Shown: piece by piece, positions 17,819 to 28,014 of the stretch
Layout of the letters: every line of letters starts with the position of its first letter
Position numbering within the stretch: position 1 is the stretch's first letter
Source: DATBVX01 sp963695985
GTDB lineage: Bacteria; Pseudomonadota; Gammaproteobacteria; Steroidobacterales; Steroidobacteraceae
Assembly: GCA_963695985.1 (NCBI GenBank)
Contig: CAVOIC010000005.1
Location: forward strand, 62,001-126,000
DNA: 64,000 nt
Direction of reading: 5' to 3'
Made by a program: the position numbers and the translations under genes
The notes under the pieces: model-generated
Seen by the model: the letters and a program-made list of their open reading frames with translations, nothing else
Database searches by the model: none
What the model was told of the DNA's origin: nothing

Positions 17819-17856
17819 ACGCGAACCGCCATGCCGGGTCGGGGCTTCCCCGAGTT

Positions 17857-17886
17857 TTGCGTTCGGGACGGCGGGCGTGCTATAAG
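17857..17886 (+). promoter_or_regulatory. Putative sigma-70 promoter for clpX
   Basis: TTGCGT at 17857-17862 and TATAAG at 17881-17886 are separated by 18 bp in the clpP-clpX gap. Transcription would begin near 17893, leaving a leader of about 60 nt before clpX. An internal clpX promoter is common in this cluster. Confidence 0.5.
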
Positions 17887-17951
17887 ACTTCGCCATGGTT
17901 CGTTCGTAAGCGCATGATTTTTAACGAGTCGTACCGACTCGAAGGCCGCGG

Positions 17952-19271
<1,320 letters not shown>

Positions 19272-19409
19272 GCCTGGCACCGTTCTGAAGCTCGCGGGGC
19301 GCTGGCCAATTGAAAAGCAGCGCACGCACCCTCACTGTGCGCCCTGCTTTCCCCGCTTCCAAGCTGACCGGCCTGCGGCGACGCGCCCGGCCGCAAAAGG
19401 ATCGAAATC

Positions 19410-21854
19410 GTGACTACCGAAGAAGACACCTCGAGCCCAAAGCCCCCAGAGAACGTTGTGCCGGTGCTGCCGCTGCGCGATGTGGTGGTTTATCCGCACA
19501 TGGTGATTCCGCTGTTCGTCGGCCGCGAGAAATCCATCCTCGCGCTCGACCTGGCGATGAAGGCCGACAAGCGCATCGTCCTCATCGCCCAGAAGCAGGC
19601 TGATGTCGACGATCCGAAGGCCGATGACCTGTACCGGATCGGCACGGTCGCGACGATCCTGCAGCTGCTCAAGCTCCCCGACGGCACCGTCAAAGTGCTG
19701 GTCGAAGGTGTGGAGCGCACGCGCATCGACAAGCTTTACTCGGGCGAGATGTTCGCGGCCGAAATCACCCCGCTGCCCGACGTCGAGCAGTACGACGAGC
19801 GCGAGATGGACGTGCTGACGCGTTCGGTGATTTCGCAGTTCGAGCAGTACGTCAAACTGAACAAGAAGGTCCCGCCCGAGATCCTCACCTCGCTCGCGGG
19901 CATCGAGCAGCCGGGGCGGCTCGCGGACACGGTCGCCGCACACATGTCGCTCAAGCTCGGCGAGAAGCAGAAGGTCCTGGAGATCCAGGACGTGCGCAAG
20001 CGCCTCGAACACCTGCTCGCGGTCATCGAAGGCGAGATGGATGTGCTGCAGATCGAGAAGCGCATCCGCGGGCGCGTGAAGCAGCAGATGGAGAAGAGCC
20101 AGCGCGAGTACTACCTCAACGAGCAGATGAAGGCGATCCAGAAGGAGCTGGGCGAGATGGAGGACGCCCCGAACGAGCTGGCCGAGCTCGAGCAGAAGAT
20201 CGCCAAGGCGGGCATGAGCAAGGAAGCGCGCGACAAGGCTACGGCCGAGCTCAACAAGCTCAAGCTCATGTCACCGATGTCGGCGGAAGCGACGGTGGTG
20301 CGCAACTACGTCGACTGGCTGGTCAAGGTTCCGTGGAAGAAGCGCACCAAGGTGCACAAGGACATTGTGCGTGCTGAAAAGGTCCTGGATGAGGATCACT
20401 ATGGACTCGACAAGGTAAAGGAGCGGATCGTCGAGTACCTTGCGGTTCAGCATCGAGTGAACACGCTCAAGGGCCCGATTCTGTGTCTGGTTGGACCTCC
20501 GGGCGTCGGCAAGACCTCACTCGGTCAGAGCATCGCTCGCGCCACCAATCGCAAGTTCGTGCGCATGTCGCTCGGCGGCGTGCGCGACGAGGCGGAGATC
20601 CGGGGTCACCGGCGCACGTACATCGGCTCGATGCCGGGCAAGATCCTCCAGAACATGGCAAAGGCGGCCGTGCACAATCCGCTCTTCCTGCTCGATGAAG
20701 TCGACAAGATGGCGATGGACTTCCGCGGCGATCCATCATCGGCGCTGCTCGAAGTGCTCGACCCCGAGCAGAATTCCTCGTTCAACGACCATTATCTCGA
20801 GGTCGATTTCGACCTGTCGCAGGTGATGTTCGTGTGCACGGCGAACAGCCTGAGCATTCCGCCGCCGCTCCTGGATCGTATGGAAGTGATCCGCATCCCA
20901 GGCTATACGGAGGATGAGAAGCTCAACATCGCCAAGCGCTATCTAGTGCCGAAGCAGATCAAGAACAACGGTCTGAAGTCCTCGGAGCTCAAGATCTCCG
21001 ACTCTTCGATTCTCGACATGATCCGCTATTACACACGCGAGGCGGGCGTACGCAATCTCGAGCGCGAGATCTCCAAGATCTGCCGCAAGTCTGTGAAACA
21101 GTTGCTGCTCAAGCCTTCAGACAAGGCGATCAATGTGACGCCGCGCAGCCTCGATAAGTACCTGGGCGTACGTCGGTTCCGCTACGGCAAGGCGGAGGAG
21201 GCCGATCACATCGGCCAGGTTACGGGTCTTGCCTGGACTGAAGTGGGTGGTGAGCTGCTGACGATCGAAGCTGCCGTAGTCGCGGGCAAGGGCAAGCTGA
21301 TCCACACCGGCCAGCTCGGCGAAGTCATGCAGGAGTCGATTCAGGCCGCGATGACAGTGGTGCGCAGCCGGGCGCAGGTTCTCGGGCTCGATCAGGACTT
21401 CTATCAGAAGAACGACGTGCATATTCACGTGCCGGAGGGCGCGACGCCCAAGGATGGCCCGAGCGCGGGTATTGGCATGTGCACGGCGCTGGTGTCAGCG
21501 CTGACGCGCATTCCCGTACGCTCGGACCTGGCGATGACGGGTGAGATCACGTTGCGTGGCGAAGTGCTCCCGATTGGCGGGCTCAAGGAGAAACTCTTGG
21601 CGGCCCATCGCGGCGGCATCACGACCGTGCTCATCCCAGACGAGAACACCAAGGACCTGGTGGAGATCCCGGCCAACATCAAGGAAAAGCTGCAGATCAA
21701 GCCGGTCAAGTGGATCGACGAGGTCCTGCAGGTCGCAATGCGCAACATGCCGCAGCCGGTGAGCGCGGAGGCGGAGGCGCCCGAAGCCGAGAAGCCGCGC
21801 TTGGTGGCGGTCGGCGACAAGCGCGCCCGCCGGTCCGGCAAGCGGGCGCACTGA
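19410..21854 (+). CDS. lon: ATP-dependent protease Lon
   Basis: This 814-aa single-chain AAA+ protease removes damaged and short-lived proteins. The N-terminal substrate-binding domain spans about 1-310 (VLPLRDVVVYPHMVIPLFVGR). Walker A is GPPGVGKT at 362-369. The C-terminal protease domain has the Ser685-Lys728 dyad in DGPSAGIGM and GGLKEKLLAA, equivalent to E. coli Ser679/Lys722. The start is GTG 19410, preceded by AAGGAT. The C-terminal tail beyond about 785 is Glu/Ala-rich and poorly conserved. The hupB gene usual after lon is absent. Confidence 0.97.
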   Translation: MTTEEDTSSPKPPENVVPVLPLRDVVVYPHMVIPLFVGREKSILALDLAMKADKRIVLIAQKQADVDDPKADDLYRIGTVATILQLLKLPDGTVKVLVEGVERTRIDKLYSGEMFAAEITPLPDVEQYDEREMDVLTRSVISQFEQYVKLNKKVPPEILTSLAGIEQPGRLADTVAAHMSLKLGEKQKVLEIQDVRKRLEHLLAVIEGEMDVLQIEKRIRGRVKQQMEKSQREYYLNEQMKAIQKELGEMEDAPNELAELEQKIAKAGMSKEARDKATAELNKLKLMSPMSAEATVVRNYVDWLVKVPWKKRTKVHKDIVRAEKVLDEDHYGLDKVKERIVEYLAVQHRVNTLKGPILCLVGPPGVGKTSLGQSIARATNRKFVRMSLGGVRDEAEIRGHRRTYIGSMPGKILQNMAKAAVHNPLFLLDEVDKMAMDFRGDPSSALLEVLDPEQNSSFNDHYLEVDFDLSQVMFVCTANSLSIPPPLLDRMEVIRIPGYTEDEKLNIAKRYLVPKQIKNNGLKSSELKISDSSILDMIRYYTREAGVRNLEREISKICRKSVKQLLLKPSDKAINVTPRSLDKYLGVRRFRYGKAEEADHIGQVTGLAWTEVGGELLTIEAAVVAGKGKLIHTGQLGEVMQESIQAAMTVVRSRAQVLGLDQDFYQKNDVHIHVPEGATPKDGPSAGIGMCTALVSALTRIPVRSDLAMTGEITLRGEVLPIGGLKEKLLAAHRGGITTVLIPDENTKDLVEIPANIKEKLQIKPVKWIDEVLQVAMRNMPQPVSAEAEAPEAEKPRLVAVGDKRARRSGKRAH

Positions 21855-21869
21855 GGTCCACCGGATTCG

Positions 21870-21898
21870 TTGAACGCCCCGGCCTCACCCCGTACACT
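21870..21898 (+). promoter_or_regulatory. Sigma-70 promoter for the tRNA-Val/tRNA-Asp pair
   Basis: TTGAAC at 21870-21875 and TACACT at 21893-21898 are separated by the ideal 17 bp. The next bases (ACGCGCCC) form a GC-rich discriminator typical of stringently controlled stable RNA promoters. Confidence 0.7.
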
Positions 21899-21928
21899 AC
21901 GCGCCCTCCCAGATTGGCCTGTTGAATC

Positions 21929-22004
21929 GGGTGCTTAGCTCAGCTGGGAGAGCGTCGCCCTTACAAGGCGAAGGTCGGGGGTTCGATCCCCTCAGCACCC
22001 ACCA
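21929..22004 (+). tRNA. tRNA-Val (anticodon TAC)
   Basis: Acceptor stem 21929-21935 pairs with 21994-22000, the anticodon TAC is at 21962-21964, and CCA is encoded at 22002-22004. Only 4 nt separate it from tRNA-Asp, so both derive from one transcript. Confidence 0.95.
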
Positions 22005-22008
22005 CGCC

Positions 22009-22085
22009 GGAGCGGTAGTTCAGCTGGTTAGAATACCGGCCTGTCACGCCGGGGGTCGCGGGTTCGAGTCCCGTCCGCTCCGCCA
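22009..22085 (+). tRNA. tRNA-Asp (anticodon GTC)
   Basis: Acceptor stem 22009-22015 pairs with 22075-22081, the anticodon GTC is at 22043-22045, and CCA is at 22083-22085. It is nearly identical in layout to gammaproteobacterial tRNA-Asp genes that sit before ppiD. Confidence 0.95.
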
Positions 22086-22097
22086 ATGATTCGAGCC

Positions 22098-22121
22098 GTG
22101 GGCACCCACCAGGGTGCCCAC
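22098..22121 (+). terminator. Terminator hairpin after the tRNA pair
   Basis: A perfect 10-bp stem, GTGGGCACCC at 22098-22107 and GGGTGCCCAC at 22112-22121, closes a 4-nt loop ACCA. It begins 13 nt after tRNA-Asp and ends 34 nt before the ppiD ATG, so it separates the tRNA transcript from ppiD. Confidence 0.7.
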
Positions 22122-22155
22122 GCGCTTTCATGAGGGACTAAGTCGAGAGCCGCGC

Positions 22156-24075
22156 ATGCTGCAGACGATTCACGACAAGATCACCGGCTGGGTCGCGGGT
22201 ATCGTGATCGCCCCGATCGCCCTGGCCTTCATCTTCTGGGGTATCAATGTCGGGTTCGGCACCAAGACCTATGCCGCTAAGGTGGAGAGTAGTGATTGGC
22301 CGTGGTGGAAGCCCTCCCCGCAGATTGCGGCCGAGGAGGTACGGCGTGCGTACCAGAACCAGCTGGCCCAGTACCAGCAGCAGCTGCGCAAGGACGTGCC
22401 CGCTGACCTGCGAACGGAACTGCAGCAAAACCTCCTCGAAGCCTTCATTCGCAACGAGATCCTGACTCAGCACTCGACCGCGCTCGGCTACCGCGTGAGC
22501 GACGCGCAGGTGCTGAAGTCGTACCAGGAAATTCCACAGTTCCAGATCGACGGCAAGTTTTCTGCGGAAGCCGCCAAGCGGCTGCTCGAAGGGCAGGGCA
22601 TGTCGCTTGCGACATTCGAAGCCGAGCAACGCCGCAGCCTGCAGAATGCCCAGTTGCAGAACAGCCTGGCGGTATCGGCCTTCGTGACACCGGCGGAAGT
22701 GGCGCACGCCCGTTCTCTGGAGCGTGAGCAGCGCGAGGCGAGCTGGTTGGTGCTGCCGGCCTCGTCCTTCCTCGCCCAGTCCGAGCCCGATGACGCTGCG
22801 GTCAGCGCCTTCTACGAGAAGAACAAGGCTAAGTACATGACACCGGATACGGTGTCGCTGAAGTACCTCGAGCTCAAGGTCGATGACATTGCCGCGCAGG
22901 TCAAGGTCACCGATGAGGCTCTGGCCTCCTATTACGACAGTGTCAAGGAGCGCTACGTCGAGGCGGAGAAGCGCCGCGGCCGGCATATTCTCATCCAGGT
23001 CGCGAGCGACGCCGACGACGCCGCTGCGCGCAAGAAGGCCGAGGAGGCTCTCGCGAAAGTGACGGCCGGCGGCGATTTCGCGCAGCTGGCACGCGAGTTC
23101 TCCCAGGACGCAGGCTCGGCCGCGCAGGGTGGAGATCTCGGCTGGGTTGAGCGCAGCTTCTTCGTCGGCCCGCTCGCCGATGCGCTCTTCACCATGAAGG
23201 AAGGCGAGGTGCGCGGACCGGTGCGCACGCAGTTCGGTTACCACATCATCCGGCTCGACGGGATCCAGCAGGGCAAGCAGAAGACGCTGCAGGAAGCGCG
23301 CCCCGAGCTCGAAGCTGAGTATCGCAAGCAGCAGGCGGAAAAGCTGTTCGGTGAGCGCCAGGAGCAGCTCGCGGACAAAGCCTTCGAACACCTCGACGAC
23401 ATCGATGCCGTGGCCAAGGAGGTTTCGCTTCCGGTGCAGGAGATCGCGGCCTTCACGCGCGAAAACGGTGGTGAACCGTTCGGCAAGCGCGACGAAGTGA
23501 TCGCGGCCGTGTTCGAGAACAATGAAGCGCTCGCCGGGCAGAACAGTCAGCCGCTCGAGCTGAGCCCGGGCGATGTCGTGGTCCTGCACGTGACCTCACG
23601 GCATGAGCCGCAACAGAAGCCGCTGGCCGACGTGCGGGCCCAGATCGTGGAGACGCTGCGCAGCGAGCAAGCGAGCGCCACCGCGCGTCAGACAGCGACC
23701 GAGCTGGCGGAGAAACTTCGCTCCGGGGCGGTGAGCTGGGCCCAGGTCGCCACGGAACAGAAGGTCAAGGCAGATGGACCGAAGTACGTGGGACGGACGG
23801 ACGCGGCCATGCCCGTCGGACTGCGCATGGCACTCTTCGCGGCACCCAGGCCAACGGCAGGTACGATCTACCAGTCGGTACCTCTCGGCAATGGGGATGC
23901 GGCTCTGCTGGCTTTCTCGGGCGTGCAGCAAGACACCTCGGTCGAGCCGGCCCAGGATCAGCAGAATCGCGAGCGCGAATTGACGGTACGCATCGGAACC
24001 AATGAGGTCCTGAGCTACACCAAGGCACTGCGCGCAAGCGCCAGCGTCAAGAAGAACACCAAGATATTCGAATAA
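22156..24075 (+). CDS. ppiD: PpiD-type periplasmic peptidyl-prolyl isomerase/chaperone (SurA N-terminal domain)
   Basis: This 639-aa inner-membrane-anchored protein assists outer-membrane and secreted proteins as they leave the Sec translocon. One N-terminal membrane helix lies at about residues 13-34 (VAGIVIAPIALAFIFWG), followed by a SurA-like helical region. A parvulin domain spans about 272-372 (RRGRHILIQVASDADDAA, GGDLGWVERSFF, FGYHIIRLD), and a second degenerate region follows. ATG 22156 is chosen because it places the membrane helix at the usual distance (MLQTIHDKITGW). The position after lon and the tRNA pair is conserved in gammaproteobacteria. Confidence 0.94.
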   Translation: MLQTIHDKITGWVAGIVIAPIALAFIFWGINVGFGTKTYAAKVESSDWPWWKPSPQIAAEEVRRAYQNQLAQYQQQLRKDVPADLRTELQQNLLEAFIRNEILTQHSTALGYRVSDAQVLKSYQEIPQFQIDGKFSAEAAKRLLEGQGMSLATFEAEQRRSLQNAQLQNSLAVSAFVTPAEVAHARSLEREQREASWLVLPASSFLAQSEPDDAAVSAFYEKNKAKYMTPDTVSLKYLELKVDDIAAQVKVTDEALASYYDSVKERYVEAEKRRGRHILIQVASDADDAAARKKAEEALAKVTAGGDFAQLAREFSQDAGSAAQGGDLGWVERSFFVGPLADALFTMKEGEVRGPVRTQFGYHIIRLDGIQQGKQKTLQEARPELEAEYRKQQAEKLFGERQEQLADKAFEHLDDIDAVAKEVSLPVQEIAAFTRENGGEPFGKRDEVIAAVFENNEALAGQNSQPLELSPGDVVVLHVTSRHEPQQKPLADVRAQIVETLRSEQASATARQTATELAEKLRSGAVSWAQVATEQKVKADGPKYVGRTDAAMPVGLRMALFAAPRPTAGTIYQSVPLGNGDAALLAFSGVQQDTSVEPAQDQQNRERELTVRIGTNEVLSYTKALRASASVKKNTKIFE

Positions 24076-24097
24076 CCGCCGTCGGGAGCGAGCCGAT

Positions 24098-25399
24098 ATG
24101 AATGGAGTCAGGACTTCGTTTCGGCTGCCGCTTCACTGGCAGATCCTGATCGCGATCGGCGTCGGCGCGCTGAGCGGTTATCTCGCCGGGCCCAACGCCA
24201 TGGTGTTCGGCGTGCCGTTCATCTCGATCTGCGATTTCCTCGGCACGCTGTTCGTCAACGCCCTGAAGATGCTGGTCGTGCCGCTGATGGTAGCCTCGGT
24301 GATCAGCGGCGTGGCAGGGATCGGCTCCGCGCGGGACCTCGGTCGGCTCGGCGGCAAGACGCTGCTGTTCTATGTCGTCACCACGCTGATCGCGGTCCTG
24401 GTAGCGCTCACGCTACTCAATATCGTGCGGCCGGGTCTGGTTAACGGTGTTCCGGCACGCGAGTTCCTCGCGCTCGAGGCGAGCACGCAGGATGTCTCGA
24501 GCGCGGTCGATCACGGCGCCGGCAAGCTGGTCGATACCCTGATCGGCATCGTCCCGCCCAACATCATCGAGGCCGCGGTCGGCAACAAGCTCCTGGGCCT
24601 GGTGTTCTTCAGCATCCTGTTCGGGTACTTCCTCACGCGCATTCCATCCGAGCACGCGAAGCCGGTAATTGGATTCTGGAACGGCGTCTTCCAGGTCATG
24701 ATGCGCATGACCGAGTTCGTCATGCGGCTTGCCCCGATCGGAGTGTTCGGCCTCGCTGCGCGTGTCGTCGCCAAGACTGGATTCGGCGCAGCCGGCCCGC
24801 TGCTGCTGTTTAGCGCTACGGTGCTCGCGGGCCTCGTCGTTTATGCACTCCTGCTGCTGCCGGTCCTGGTTCGGCTCGCTGGCCGCGCTAACCCCTGGCC
24901 GTTGTTTCCGGCCATGGCCCCGGCCTTGTTGACGGCGTTCTCCACGGCATCGTCCTCGGCGACGCTCGCGATGAGCATAGATTGCGTCGAGCGGCGCGTC
25001 GGTGTTTCGAACCGCGTGACGGGCTTCGTCATGCCGCTCGGCGCATCGCTCAATCATGCCGGCAGTGCGCTCTACGAGTGTGCCGCGGCCATGTTCATCG
25101 CGCAGGCCTACGGACTGCACCTGAGCTTCGGTCACCAGTTCACGATCGTGGTGCTGGCGCTGATCACTTCCATGGGCATTGCTGGAATTCCCGCCGCCTC
25201 GCTGGTCGCAATCACGGTAATCCTCACAGCCGTCGGTCTCCCGGCCGAGGCGATCGGGGTGCTGCTGGTGTTCGACCGGATCCTCGACATGTGCCGAACG
25301 ACGGTGAACGTCTTTGCCGACGCCTGCTGCGCGCTCATCGTCGCGCGCCTCGAAGGGGAGCAGGGGATTCCGAAGCCGGCCGCCGAATGGGGGCGTTGA
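24098..25399 (+). CDS. Dicarboxylate/amino acid:cation symporter (DAACS family)
   Basis: This 433-aa membrane protein belongs to the GltP/DctA/SLC1 family of sodium- or proton-coupled carriers. The two hairpin-loop regions are recognisable: the serine-rich AFSTASSSATLAMS near residue 285, and FVMPLGASLNHAGSALYECAAAMFIAQ near residue 312. About eight membrane helices are predicted. The family takes glutamate, aspartate or C4-dicarboxylates; the motifs do not settle which. It starts 22 bp after ppiD and converges on fabI with only 7 bp between stops. Confidence 0.9.
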   Translation: MNGVRTSFRLPLHWQILIAIGVGALSGYLAGPNAMVFGVPFISICDFLGTLFVNALKMLVVPLMVASVISGVAGIGSARDLGRLGGKTLLFYVVTTLIAVLVALTLLNIVRPGLVNGVPAREFLALEASTQDVSSAVDHGAGKLVDTLIGIVPPNIIEAAVGNKLLGLVFFSILFGYFLTRIPSEHAKPVIGFWNGVFQVMMRMTEFVMRLAPIGVFGLAARVVAKTGFGAAGPLLLFSATVLAGLVVYALLLLPVLVRLAGRANPWPLFPAMAPALLTAFSTASSSATLAMSIDCVERRVGVSNRVTGFVMPLGASLNHAGSALYECAAAMFIAQAYGLHLSFGHQFTIVVLALITSMGIAGIPAASLVAITVILTAVGLPAEAIGVLLVFDRILDMCRTTVNVFADACCALIVARLEGEQGIPKPAAEWGR

Positions 25400-25406
25400 A
25401 GGCCGG

Positions 25407-26204
25407 TCAGCCGCCGGCAGACTCTTCGCCGAAGCTCATGCCCACGGTGCTGTAGCCGCCATCGACGTAGAGAATCTCGCCAGTGATCCCGGCCGCGAGA
25501 TCCGAACACAGGAAGGCGGCGGCATTGCCGACATCCTCCAGCGTGACGTTCCGGCGTAGCGGAGCCGTATGCGCGACGTGTGCCAGCATCTTGCGAAAGC
25601 CCGCGATTCCCGCCGCCGAGAGCGTCTTGATGGGGCCGGCCGAAATGCCGTTCACGCGGATGCCGCCGGGACCCAGGTCGGCCGCGAGAAAGCGCACATT
25701 CGCTTCGAGACTCGCCTTAGCGAGGCCCATGACGTTGTAGGCGGGGATTGAACGCACGGCGCCAAGATAGCTCAGGGTGAGGAGCGCACCGTGGCGCCCC
25801 GCCATCATCGGGCGCCCTTCACGCGCGAGCGCGGTCAGGCTGTAGCTCGAGATCTCATGCGCAACGCGAAACGAGTCGCGCGAGGTGCTGTCGACGAAGC
25901 CGCCCGCGAGCGCCTCGCGCGGCGCGAAAGCCACCGAGTGCACGATGATGTCGAGGCTGTCCCAGTGACGCTTGAGGTCGGCGAAGGCGCGCGTGATTTC
26001 GGCGTCCGTCTCCACGTTCATGGGCATCGTGATCTTCGAGCCGAGTTCCCCCGCCAGCTCGACTACCCGATCCTTGAGACGCTCCAGGTAGGTGAAGGCC
26101 AGGTCGGCGCCTTCGCGACGCATGGCTTGCGCAATGCCGTGTGCAATCGAGCGCTCCGTGGCGAGCCCGACGATCAGGGCGCGCTTGCCAGCGAGGAATC
26201 CCAT
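25407..26204 (-). CDS. fabI: Enoyl-ACP reductase (NADH), FabI type
   Basis: This 265-aa short-chain dehydrogenase catalyses the last reduction of each fatty-acid elongation cycle. The FabI nucleotide-binding segment is LIVGLATERSIAHGIA, with the shortened glycine motif of this family. The catalytic pair is Tyr156 and Lys163 (YNVMGLAK), and Tyr146 (SYLGA) is the substrate-side tyrosine. The start at 26204 gives the standard N-terminus MGFLAGKRALIVG. It is the likely target of triclosan-type inhibitors in this organism (family knowledge). Confidence 0.95.
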   Translation of the reverse strand: MGFLAGKRALIVGLATERSIAHGIAQAMRREGADLAFTYLERLKDRVVELAGELGSKITMPMNVETDAEITRAFADLKRHWDSLDIIVHSVAFAPREALAGGFVDSTSRDSFRVAHEISSYSLTALAREGRPMMAGRHGALLTLSYLGAVRSIPAYNVMGLAKASLEANVRFLAADLGPGGIRVNGISAGPIKTLSAAGIAGFRKMLAHVAHTAPLRRNVTLEDVGNAAAFLCSDLAAGITGEILYVDGGYSTVGMSFGEESAGG

Positions 26205-26283
26205 GGCGGGCTCCCAGAGAAGAACACTGGCGCGATTGTAGCCGAGCGGGTGGGGCGAGTACGTCCCTGTGAGTCAGTCCAGC

Positions 26284-26340
26284 CCGTACATCCGTGTACG
26301 GTCGTTCGGCCGGATCGGCTGCACGTTAAGTGCAGCCGAT
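26284..26340 (-). terminator. Two stacked hairpins downstream of mltD
   Basis: ATCGGCTGCAC at 26314-26324 and GTGCAGCCGAT at 26330-26340 form a perfect 11-bp stem with loop GTTAA, 13 nt beyond the mltD stop. A second perfect 7-bp stem, CCGTACA/TGTACGG, lies at 26284-26301. They probably end the gloB-mltD transcript and insulate fabI. Confidence 0.6.
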
Positions 26341-26353
26341 GAATGCACCGGCC

Positions 26354-28000
26354 TTACCCTTTCGAGCGGCCGGTGACGTACATGACGAGGCGCTGGCCGG
26401 GCATCAGCGCATCATTCTTGCTGAGGCCGTTCCAGTTTAGGAGCTGCGCGACCGAGACGCTGAAGCGACGCGCGATGTCATAGAGCGTATCGCCGCGGCG
26501 CACGGTGTAGGTCATCGCATCGCCCGTTCCCATGACGGCCACGATCTGCTCGCTATACGAGGCCGCGGCGCCGCGCAGGCGCAGCTTCTTGCCGGCCGAC
26601 AGCACATCGTGGGGCCCCATGCCGTTGATGCTGGCGAGCGTCGTGACGCTCATGCCGTTGCTACGGGCGATACTCCACAGCGACTCGCCCCGGCGCACGA
26701 CGTGGAACTTGCCACGTGTCGCCGGCGCGCGGCCATCGACGCGCGCTGCCGCCAGCGCCATCTTCGGATGCAATTCACCACCACTTGCCGGCACGAGCAG
26801 CGCCTGGCCCGCCTTGAGGTGGGTACTGGTCAGGCCGTTGATCTGGCGCACGACCGCGACGCTCGTATTGCAGCGCCGGGCAAAGGCTGTGAGGTTTTCA
26901 CCCGCATCGACGCTGTAGCTGGCGTAGGGCACGCGCTCGCTCGTCGGAACTTGTGCGAGGGCATCGCGAAATCCTTCGCTCGTGTCGACCGGCAGCAGCA
27001 GGTAATACGGCCCGTCGGGGTCGGTCGCCCAGCGATTGAAGGCCGGATTCAGGTAGGCGAGCTCTTCGTTGTCGACGCCCGCGAGTTCGGCGGCGAGCTT
27101 GAGGTCGATCTGCCCGCCCGTTTCGACGCGCGCGAAGTAGGGCTCGTTCGGAATCGTGGAGAAGTCGAGCCCCACCGCGGCCGGGTCCGCGATGATGCGT
27201 CGCATGGCGAGGAGCTTCGGAACGTAAGCACGGGTTTCGCGCGGGAGCTTCAGGTGCCAGAAATCGGTCGGGCGGTTGTGCCGCAGATTCTCGTCGACCG
27301 CGCGATGCACGGTGACTTCGCCCGTGTTGTAGGCGGCAATCGCGAGCAGCCAGTCGCCGTTGAACTCGGTGTACAGGAATTGCAGATAATCGAGCGCGGC
27401 GCGCGTCGATTCCACCAGGTCGCGGCGCCCGTCATACCACCAGTTCTGCTTCAGACCGAAGCGCACGCCGGTGGCCGGAATGAACTGCCACAAGCCCGAC
27501 GCGCGTGCGCGCGAATACCCGAAAGGTTCGAATGCGCTCTCGACCTCGGGCAGCAGCGCGAGCTCGAGCGGCATCTTGCGCGCTTCGAGCTCGGTCACGA
27601 TGTGGTACAGGTAGCGCTCGGCGCGGGCGAAGGTGCGTTCCATGTATTGCGGATGGCTGACGTACCAGGCCGTCTGGATGTCGATCGCGACTTCCTCCTC
27701 GTCCGGCAGCGCATAGCCGGCACGAATGCGATCGAAAAGATCCGCGTACTCGACCGCGCGCGCCTGCTCCGCCTGCGTAGCCTCAGCGGGCGCAGGCTCA
27801 GCCGGGGTCGCCTCCGCGGGTGGCGGGGCAAATCTCGGATCCACGGGCCGCTGTTCGGTCGAAGCCGGGGCAGCCGGTGCACTGGCCACCACGGTCGAAT
27901 CCGCACCGGGCTCGCGCACCACGCTCGAGCAGGCGGAGAGGAGCAGCGGGAACGTCGTCAGTGTCGCCAGAAAGACGCGACCAAAGTGTTGCTCTGTCAA
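26354..28000 (-). CDS. mltD: Membrane-bound lytic murein transglycosylase D, lipoprotein with three LysM domains
   Basis: This 548-aa lipoprotein cleaves peptidoglycan glycan strands. The lipobox LSAC puts the lipidated cysteine at residue 24. A Pro/Ala/Glu-rich linker (about 45-85) is followed by the SLT catalytic domain, with ALLPEVESAF carrying the catalytic glutamate and then ASGLWQFIPATG and AIAAYNTGE. Three LysM repeats end the protein (about 370-415, 430-475 and 495-540; for example YTVRRGDTLYDIARRF). The start is TTG 28000, since a TAA lies two codons upstream and no internal start would keep the lipoprotein signal. It lies 14 bp after gloB. Confidence 0.93.
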   Translation of the reverse strand: MTEQHFGRVFLATLTTFPLLLSACSSVVREPGADSTVVASAPAAPASTEQRPVDPRFAPPPAEATPAEPAPAEATQAEQARAVEYADLFDRIRAGYALPDEEEVAIDIQTAWYVSHPQYMERTFARAERYLYHIVTELEARKMPLELALLPEVESAFEPFGYSRARASGLWQFIPATGVRFGLKQNWWYDGRRDLVESTRAALDYLQFLYTEFNGDWLLAIAAYNTGEVTVHRAVDENLRHNRPTDFWHLKLPRETRAYVPKLLAMRRIIADPAAVGLDFSTIPNEPYFARVETGGQIDLKLAAELAGVDNEELAYLNPAFNRWATDPDGPYYLLLPVDTSEGFRDALAQVPTSERVPYASYSVDAGENLTAFARRCNTSVAVVRQINGLTSTHLKAGQALLVPASGGELHPKMALAAARVDGRAPATRGKFHVVRRGESLWSIARSNGMSVTTLASINGMGPHDVLSAGKKLRLRGAAASYSEQIVAVMGTGDAMTYTVRRGDTLYDIARRFSVSVAQLLNWNGLSKNDALMPGQRLVMYVTGRSKG

Positions 28001-28014
28001 TTCTTAGCCCTCGA

